Origin: Candidatus Treponema faecavium
GTDB lineage: Bacteria > Spirochaetota > Spirochaetia > Treponematales > Treponemataceae
Assembly: GCA_019113455.1 (NCBI GenBank)
Contig: DXHG01000244.1
Location: forward strand, 1 to 19,614
Length of the DNA: 19,614 bases
Direction of reading: 5' to 3'
In this document: positions 15,266 through 19,614 of the stretch, piece by piece
Numbering within the stretch: the first letter of the stretch is position 1
How the letters are laid out: each line of letters opens with the position of its first letter
Notes under the pieces: generated by a model
What the model was told of the DNA's origin: nothing
What the model saw: the letters and a program-made list of their open reading frames with translations, nothing else
The model's database searches: none
Translations under genes and position numbers: made by a program

Positions 15266-16771
15266 TTACTCGGCGCGGATACTGGTGTTCTTTACGACTA
15301 CATCGTGCGATGAGCCTTCTGCGATGGACGCCTGCGAGACAAGCGTCAGTTTTGCTTTCTGCTGCAGCTCGGTGATAGACAGCGCGCCGCAGTTGCACAT
15401 CGTGTGGCGGATTTTGCTGAGCGTGAGCGTAACGTTGTCGTGCAGCGTACCCGCGTACGGCACATATGAGTCGACTCCCTCTTCAAATGCCATTTTGCGC
15501 TCGCCGCCGAGGTCGTAGCGCTGCCAGTTGCGGGCGCGGTTTGAGCCTTCTCCCCAGTATTCTTTGACATAATTGCCGTTGATGATGAGCTTGTTTGTCG
15601 GGCTTTCATCAAAGCGCGCGAAATAGCGGCCGAGCATTACAAAATCGGCGCCCATCGCGAGCGCGAGCGTAATGTGGTAGTCATGCACAATGCCGCCGTC
15701 TGAACAGATGGGAATATACACGCCGGTGCGCTCGTAATATTCATCGCGCGCTTTTGCAACTTCTATGACTGCCGTCGCCTGGCCGCGGCCGATGCCTTTC
15801 TGTTCGCGCGTAATGCAGATGGAGCCGCCGCCGATGCCGACTTTTACAAAGTCCGCGCCCGCTTCCGCAAGGAAGAGGAATCCCTCGCGGTCAACGACAT
15901 TGCCCGCGCCTACTTTTATGTGTTCGCCGAATGCCGTGTGTATGTCGTGCAGCGCCCGTTTCTGCCATTCGGAAAAGCCTTCCGAGGAATCGAGGCAGAA
16001 AATGTCCGCGCCTGCGGCAATCAGCGCGGGCACGCGCTCCATGTAATCGCGCGTATTGATGCCGGCGCCGACGATGTAGCGCTGTTTTGAGTCGAGCAGT
16101 TCAAGCGGGTGTTCCTCGTGCGAGGCGTAATCCTTGCGGAATACCATGGAGCACAGGTGCTGGTCTTTGTCTATGATCGGCAGCGAGTTCAACTTGTGCT
16201 TCCAGATAAGATCGTTTGCTTCCTGAAGCGTAATGCCGTCGGCGCCGGTGATAAGGTCGCTGAAGCTCGTCATGTAGTCTCGGACTTTTTCATGCGGCGA
16301 CGTGTGCGAAATACGGAAATCGCGGCTCGTGATAATGCCGAGCAGCCGTCCATTGGGCGAGCCGTCTTCGGTAACGGCAATTGTGGAATGACCTGTTTTG
16401 TTCTTTAAGTCGAGTACATCCTGGAGCGTCTGGTCCGGCTTGATGTTTGAGTCTGAAATGACAAACCCCGCCTTGTAGCTTTTTACTTTCGCGACCATTT
16501 CTGCCTGCTGCTCGATTGTCTGAGAGCCGTAAATAAACGAGATGCCGCCTTCTTTTGCAAGCGCGATCGCCATTGTGTGATTCGACACAGACTGCATGAT
16601 CGCCGATACCATTGGGATATTCATGGACAATGCCGGTTCCTCGCCTGTCTTATACTTTACGATCGGTGTTTTAAGCGAGACGTTTGCCGGAATACACTCG
16701 GCAGAAGAATAGCCGGGAATCAGCAGATATTCGCCAAATGTGTGAGACGGTTCTTCAAAGTAGTACGCCAT
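15266..16771 (-). CDS. guaB: IMP dehydrogenase, Tritrichomonas-like type
   Basis: IMPDH oxidises IMP to XMP with NAD+, the committed step of guanine nucleotide synthesis. The 501-aa protein has the TIM barrel split by a CBS pair (about 105-220). The catalytic cysteine is C319 in GGGSICITREQKGIGRGQ, and the mobile flap is GEGSNRARNWQRYDLGG. These motifs differ from the common bacterial form (GPGSICTTR) and match the well-studied Tritrichomonas foetus enzyme nearly throughout, down to the number of the catalytic cysteine. A start at 16786 is possible, but the ATG at 16771 gives MAYYFEEPSHTF, aligning with the T. foetus N-terminus, and has GAGGAG 7 nt upstream. The gene is monocistronic, ending at the terminator shared with the sigma gene. 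Confidence 0.96.
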   Translation of the reverse strand: MAYYFEEPSHTFGEYLLIPGYSSAECIPANVSLKTPIVKYKTGEEPALSMNIPMVSAIMQSVSNHTMAIALAKEGGISFIYGSQTIEQQAEMVAKVKSYKAGFVISDSNIKPDQTLQDVLDLKNKTGHSTIAVTEDGSPNGRLLGIITSRDFRISHTSPHEKVRDYMTSFSDLITGADGITLQEANDLIWKHKLNSLPIIDKDQHLCSMVFRKDYASHEEHPLELLDSKQRYIVGAGINTRDYMERVPALIAAGADIFCLDSSEGFSEWQKRALHDIHTAFGEHIKVGAGNVVDREGFLFLAEAGADFVKVGIGGGSICITREQKGIGRGQATAVIEVAKARDEYYERTGVYIPICSDGGIVHDYHITLALAMGADFVMLGRYFARFDESPTNKLIINGNYVKEYWGEGSNRARNWQRYDLGGERKMAFEEGVDSYVPYAGTLHDNVTLTLSKIRHTMCNCGALSITELQQKAKLTLVSQASIAEGSSHDVVVKNTSIRAE

Positions 16772-16816
16772 GAAAATACTCCTCAATGTACAAGAATTGC
16801 TATAAAATTAGTTCAG

Positions 16817-16844
16817 TGTATAAGAAAATACCTGATCATGTCAA
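16817..16844 (-). promoter_or_regulatory. guaB promoter, TTGACA-N16-TATACA
   Basis: On the minus strand a consensus -35 TTGACA (16839-16844) lies 16 bp from TATACA (16817-16822). The predicted leader is about 40 nt and includes the GAGGAG ribosome binding site. Confidence 0.6.
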
Positions 16845-16890
16845 ATCGAAGTTGTCTGCGCGCAGCGTAAACACAGCCGCCGTGCGGGTC

Positions 16891-18276
16891 TTATGATTTA
16901 AATTGCAGCGATATGGCGGTGCCTTCGCCGAGGGTACTCTGCGCCGATATTGTTATCTGCATACGCTCGGCGACGGCTTTCGCAATCGCGAGGCCAAGGC
17001 CGCTGTTTCCCGAGGCGCGGCTGCGCGCTTTATCAACACGGTAAAAGCTTTCAAATATATGCGGCAGATCTTCCGGCGGGATGCCGCAGCCGTTGTCCGA
17101 TTCGCAAAGCACGCCGTCTTTGTACGAGAGCGTGATGCGCGGCTCGGGCGCGCTGTACTGTATGCTGTTCTGTATGAGGATGCGGAGAATCTCTTTAAGC
17201 CCCTCCGCACTGCTGTGCACAACCGCTGTGTCAGGGCAGTCGACGGTGATGCGTGCCTGCGGCGCAATCAGCGCGAAATCCTGCTGCACCGAAAGCAAAA
17301 ACGGCCGCAGCTGAATCGGTTCTTTTGTGTATACAGAAAGCGCCTCGTTCCGGCTCCGGTTTAGTTTGAACAGCGATTCTATAAGATGCGTCATTGACGC
17401 CGTTTCACGCTTGAGAACGGCAATCGCTTCTTCAAGCACCTGCCGGTCGTTTTTTCCCCAGCGGTCAAGCATGTCGGCATATCCGCTGAGCACGGCAAGC
17501 GGTGTTTTGAGTTCGTGCGACACATCTGCGGTAAACCGTTTCTGCTGTTCAAAATCCGTCTGCAATCGGGCAAAGAGGTTGTTGAATGTATGCGCGAGCA
17601 GTTTGAGTTCGTCATCGGCACCGCTCTCGTCAAGGCGGCGGTCAAGATGCTCGCTGCCAATTTCAGCGGCTTGCTCGGTAATGCGCCTGACCGGACGCAG
17701 CATGTTGCGCGTGGCGCGGTAGGCAATCATCCACGACACCATAAGCACCGGTATGCAGCACGCGGCGAAAATTGCCGGCATGAGGTGTATGAGGTCGTCT
17801 GCGGTATCGGCGTCGATATCCTGCGCTGCCTGGATATGAAAAGTACGCTCAGGATAGCCGTTCTGCGTGTCGGCGGCGACCGTTACGGTTTTTGCCGCAT
17901 AGAGCAGGTTGAGATTGCCGTCGATAAAGAAATTCTCGCGGTAATAGCGCTGCGGGCTTTCCGCAGGCGTTTCAGGCAGCTGCGGTATCATCGGGTCATT
18001 TGTGCGCAGCAGCCGCCCGTTTCCGTCTGAAATACGGTAAAACATGTAATACGGAATACCGTTTACGTCAGGTGCGTGCTGATTGGGGTTCATTGCGCGC
18101 ACCGTGTCTTCAAGCAGCTGAATCGTTTGCAGTACATCGCGGTCGCGTTCATAGAAAATGGCGCGCCGCGTTAACAGCAGGATAATCGCCGAAAAGCTCA
18201 CGATAGAGACGGTGATAATCACCGTGAGTATGGACGCTATGCGGAACGAAATGGAATGACGCCCGAACCGGATCAT
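16891..18276 (-). CDS. Two-component sensor histidine kinase
   Basis: This is a 461-aa membrane kinase of the HisKA/HATPase class that pairs with OmpR-type regulators. TM1 is at about 13-35, a periplasmic sensor region of about 130 aa follows, TM2 is at about 165-186, then HAMP (about 187-240). The phosphoacceptor is H254 in SHELKTPL. ATP-binding motifs follow: N370 in LIQNSIQYS, DNGCGI (394-399), FESFYR and SGLGLAIA (425-432). I recognise no known ligand-binding fold in the sensor region. A TTG at 18294 would overlap the regulator by 14 nt. The ATG at 18276 lies 4 nt after the regulator stop and has GGGGA at a suitable distance, so I prefer it. It is the last gene of a three-gene operon. Confidence 0.92.
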   Translation of the reverse strand: MIRFGRHSISFRIASILTVIITVSIVSFSAIILLLTRRAIFYERDRDVLQTIQLLEDTVRAMNPNQHAPDVNGIPYYMFYRISDGNGRLLRTNDPMIPQLPETPAESPQRYYRENFFIDGNLNLLYAAKTVTVAADTQNGYPERTFHIQAAQDIDADTADDLIHLMPAIFAACCIPVLMVSWMIAYRATRNMLRPVRRITEQAAEIGSEHLDRRLDESGADDELKLLAHTFNNLFARLQTDFEQQKRFTADVSHELKTPLAVLSGYADMLDRWGKNDRQVLEEAIAVLKRETASMTHLIESLFKLNRSRNEALSVYTKEPIQLRPFLLSVQQDFALIAPQARITVDCPDTAVVHSSAEGLKEILRILIQNSIQYSAPEPRITLSYKDGVLCESDNGCGIPPEDLPHIFESFYRVDKARSRASGNSGLGLAIAKAVAERMQITISAQSTLGEGTAISLQFKS

Positions 18277-18280
18277 CAGC

Positions 18281-18982
18281 TCATTCCCCGGCAATACGGT
18301 AGCCGATGCCGCGCAACGTCGTAATAAGGGAGTCTTTGGCGGCGGTGTTTTTTTCGTCCAGTTTGGCGCGCAGATACCGGACGTACACGTCTACGGAATT
18401 GACGTCTATGTAATGATCTTTTCCCCACACAAAATCGATAATCTGCTCGCGGGTAAGCGCCTTGCTCTTATGCGCCGCAAGACAGAGCAAAAGCATGTAT
18501 TCCGTGCGTGTCAGGCTGATTTCCTGTCCGTTTTTTGTTACGGTGCAGGCGTTTGTATCAAGTTCGATATTGCGGATGCGTATTTTCGCCGGAGGGGTTC
18601 CCTGCTGTGCGTAACTGGCGGTGCGCCGCAGCATACTTCTGATGCGCGCAAGGAGCTCTTCTATTGCAAACGGCTTTGTTATATAGTCGTCGGCGCCGGC
18701 ATCAAGGCCCGAAACCGTGTCCATCGTTTCGCTGCGGGCGGTTACGAGGATAACGGGCACAGAAGACGTCTTTCGTATGCGGCGGAGCACTTCAAGCCCG
18801 TTCAAGCCGGGAAGCATAATATCAAGCAGCACGAGATCCGGCGCGGACTGTTCAAACTGTTCAAGACCGGCAGGCCCTGTTGCTGCGGCGGATACGGCAT
18901 AGCCTTCGTGCGCGAGTTCAAGCTTCATAAGAGAAGCGATACCCGCGTCATCCTCTATGATCAGTATCCGCTCTGCCGCCAT
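18281..18982 (-). CDS. OmpR/PhoB family response regulator
   Basis: The 233-aa protein has an N-terminal receiver domain with the acidic pocket E10-D11-D12, phosphoacceptor D54 in LVLLDIMLPGLNGLEVLR, T81 and K103 in ITKPF. A C-terminal winged helix domain (about 130-233) follows, with the recognition-helix block VDVYVRYLRAKLDEK and the ending TLRGIGYRI. Members bind direct repeats with 11-bp phase as tandem dimers. The ATG has AGGGGA 4-5 nt upstream. It lies 12 nt after the secreted-protein gene and 4 nt before the kinase gene, so the pair is cognate. A candidate binding site lies at the operon promoter (19511-19528). Confidence 0.95.
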   Translation of the reverse strand: MAAERILIIEDDAGIASLMKLELAHEGYAVSAAATGPAGLEQFEQSAPDLVLLDIMLPGLNGLEVLRRIRKTSSVPVILVTARSETMDTVSGLDAGADDYITKPFAIEELLARIRSMLRRTASYAQQGTPPAKIRIRNIELDTNACTVTKNGQEISLTRTEYMLLLCLAAHKSKALTREQIIDFVWGKDHYIDVNSVDVYVRYLRAKLDEKNTAAKDSLITTLRGIGYRIAGE

Positions 18983-18994
18983 ATGTTCCCCTGG

Positions 18995-19477
18995 TTATTC
19001 CGAAAATGATTGACCGCCGTGAGTATCATACCAGTACCAGTAGACATATTCAAGATCGTCTTCGCGTTCGTATTCCTGGTCTTCGTCGATATAAACAGGC
19101 GGAATTTCTTCAAGCAGCGTTCCGTTCAGCGTGCGTATGCCGGTAAGCCGTATGCTGATAACGCGGTGCCGCCATTGCGGCAGTTCCTTAATAACTATTT
19201 TGTCTCCACGGCGCGAAAACTTAATCGGTATATCGCCTGCCTGTGCGGCAAGCGGTTCATCGTCTATAATAAAACAGTCAGGACTGACGGATGCAGGATC
19301 CGCAGGAATGTTGAATTTTATTTCAATCTCGCCGTGCTCCCGCTCAATTTCTTCTATATAAAAGAAGCTTACGGACGAATAGAGATTGCGCTCGTGATGC
19401 TGCTGTGCAGTGAGCGCGGCGGCGCATAAAAAGAGACTGACTGTGCATATACGGATAAAAACAGTCTTTCTTTTCAT
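18995..19477 (-). CDS. Secreted protein with a probable SbsA/Big_5-like Ig domain, 160 aa
   Basis: The N-terminus (MKRKTVFIRICTVSLFLCAA) is a classical signal peptide, cleaved probably after A24. The centre, from about EIEIKFNIPADPASVSPDCF to ISIRLTGIRTLNGTLLEE, has the spacing of SbsA-type bacterial Ig-like (Big_5) domains: an F..P.DP.SV start, a beta-rich middle, and a closing LTG...NG. The last 30 residues are strongly acidic and aromatic (EYVYWYWYD). No enzyme motif is visible. It is the first gene of an operon with a two-component system, so it may be the sensor's periplasmic partner or a regulated envelope protein; both are inference. An ATG at 19495 precedes the -10 box and is unlikely. 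The ATG at 19477 lies 6 nt after the -10, again suggesting a leaderless message. Confidence 0.75.
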   Translation of the reverse strand: MKRKTVFIRICTVSLFLCAAALTAQQHHERNLYSSVSFFYIEEIEREHGEIEIKFNIPADPASVSPDCFIIDDEPLAAQAGDIPIKFSRRGDKIVIKELPQWRHRVISIRLTGIRTLNGTLLEEIPPVYIDEDQEYEREDDLEYVYWYWYDTHGGQSFSE

Positions 19478-19483
19478 GATTTG

Positions 19484-19489
19484 AGTATA
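19484..19489 (-). promoter_or_regulatory. -10 box TATACT of the secreted protein/two-component operon
   Basis: On the minus strand TATACT ends 6 nt before the ATG at 19477. No good -35 hexamer lies 16-18 bp upstream. That position is occupied by a direct repeat (19511-19528), as at activator-dependent promoters. Confidence 0.5.
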
Positions 19490-19510
19490 GCTCATGTTCT
19501 GCAGGAAATC

Positions 19511-19528
19511 ATTAAAATAGTATTAAAA
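19511..19528 (-). promoter_or_regulatory. Candidate OmpR-family operator: TTTTAAT direct repeat, 11-bp period
   Basis: On the minus strand TTTTAAT-ACTA-TTTTAAT places two identical 7-bp repeats 11 bp apart, one helical turn on the same face. The promoter-proximal repeat overlaps the -35 position, as in Pho boxes. Confidence 0.45.
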
Positions 19529-19558
19529 TCGCACGAGTCAGTGTGCGGCGCTGGATTC

Positions 19559-19614
19559 GCGGGCCCCCGCAGGGGCTGCTGCGTGTGCACGCGGGCTGCT
19601 TTTCTTTGCAGTTC
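19559..19614 (+). repeat. GC-rich dispersed repeat, copy 4, cut by the window edge
   Basis: The sequence reads GGGCCCCCGCAGGGGCTGCT, then GCGTGTGCACGCGGGC, then TGCTTTTCTTTGCAG. It matches copy 2 in the same orientation and the reverse complement of copies 1 and 3. Internal hairpins CCCC/GGGG and GCGTG/CACGC are visible. It lies upstream of the two-component operon promoter. Confidence 0.6.

Noticed and set aside
1..19614. tRNA and rRNA genes
   Set aside because: I looked in the intergenic regions on both strands for tRNA-like cloverleaves and rRNA signatures and saw none. Without a covariance search I cannot fully exclude a divergent one.

Overview
The window reads as chromosomal housekeeping DNA of a host-associated spirochaete, most likely a Treponema of moderate G+C. 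This rests on an AsnA-type ammonia-dependent asparagine synthetase, a soluble zinc-binding (CZB) chemoreceptor, a DnaE polymerase with an intact PHP domain, and an IMP dehydrogenase closely resembling the Tritrichomonas foetus enzyme. The genus is inference: there is no rRNA or other marker here.

Layout. 1-116: a strong hairpin. 116-709 (-): small lipoprotein of unknown function. About 786-947 (-): decayed C-terminal fragment of a PD-(D/E)XK nuclease-type protein. 975-2015 (-): asnA. 2016-2752: gene-poor stretch with a palindrome-rich element (copy A), one copy of a second GC-rich repeat, and divergent promoters for asnA and the chemoreceptor. 2753-4177 (+): CZB chemoreceptor. 4227-4281: shared terminator. 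4301-5389 (-): ilvE. 5390-5983: ilvE promoter and leader, two loci of the GC-rich repeat, ychF promoter. 5984-13518 (+): ychF, dnaE, yggT-like, recG, a replication/repair/translation block; dnaE also has its own promoter. 13519-14294: palindrome element copy B, inverted relative to A, then a probable short terminated transcript and the leader of the next gene. 14295-15155 (+): compact sigma-70 family factor. 15185-15231: shared terminator. 15266-16771 (-): guaB. 16891-19477 (-): three-gene operon encoding a secreted Ig-fold-like protein, an OmpR-type response regulator and its sensor kinase. 19559-19614: another GC-rich repeat copy running off the edge.

How the parts work together. The genes are mostly independent housekeeping functions (asparagine and branched-chain amino acid metabolism, guanine nucleotide synthesis, DNA replication and branch migration, transcription initiation). 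The only dedicated signalling unit is the secreted protein/regulator/kinase operon. Its promoter has a good -10 box, no good -35 box, and instead an 11-bp-period direct repeat of the kind bound by OmpR/PhoB regulators, which suggests autoregulation.

The least ordinary content is non-coding. There is a pair of 149-bp inverted-repeat elements built from TTTGCC-N3-GGCAAA palindromes, in opposite orientation around an 11-kb gene block. A second dispersed family has a unit of about 54 bp. Three genes have a -10 box only 6-7 nt from the start codon, suggesting leaderless mRNAs. A candidate small RNA or leader lies upstream of the sigma factor. All calls were made by eye, without database searches.
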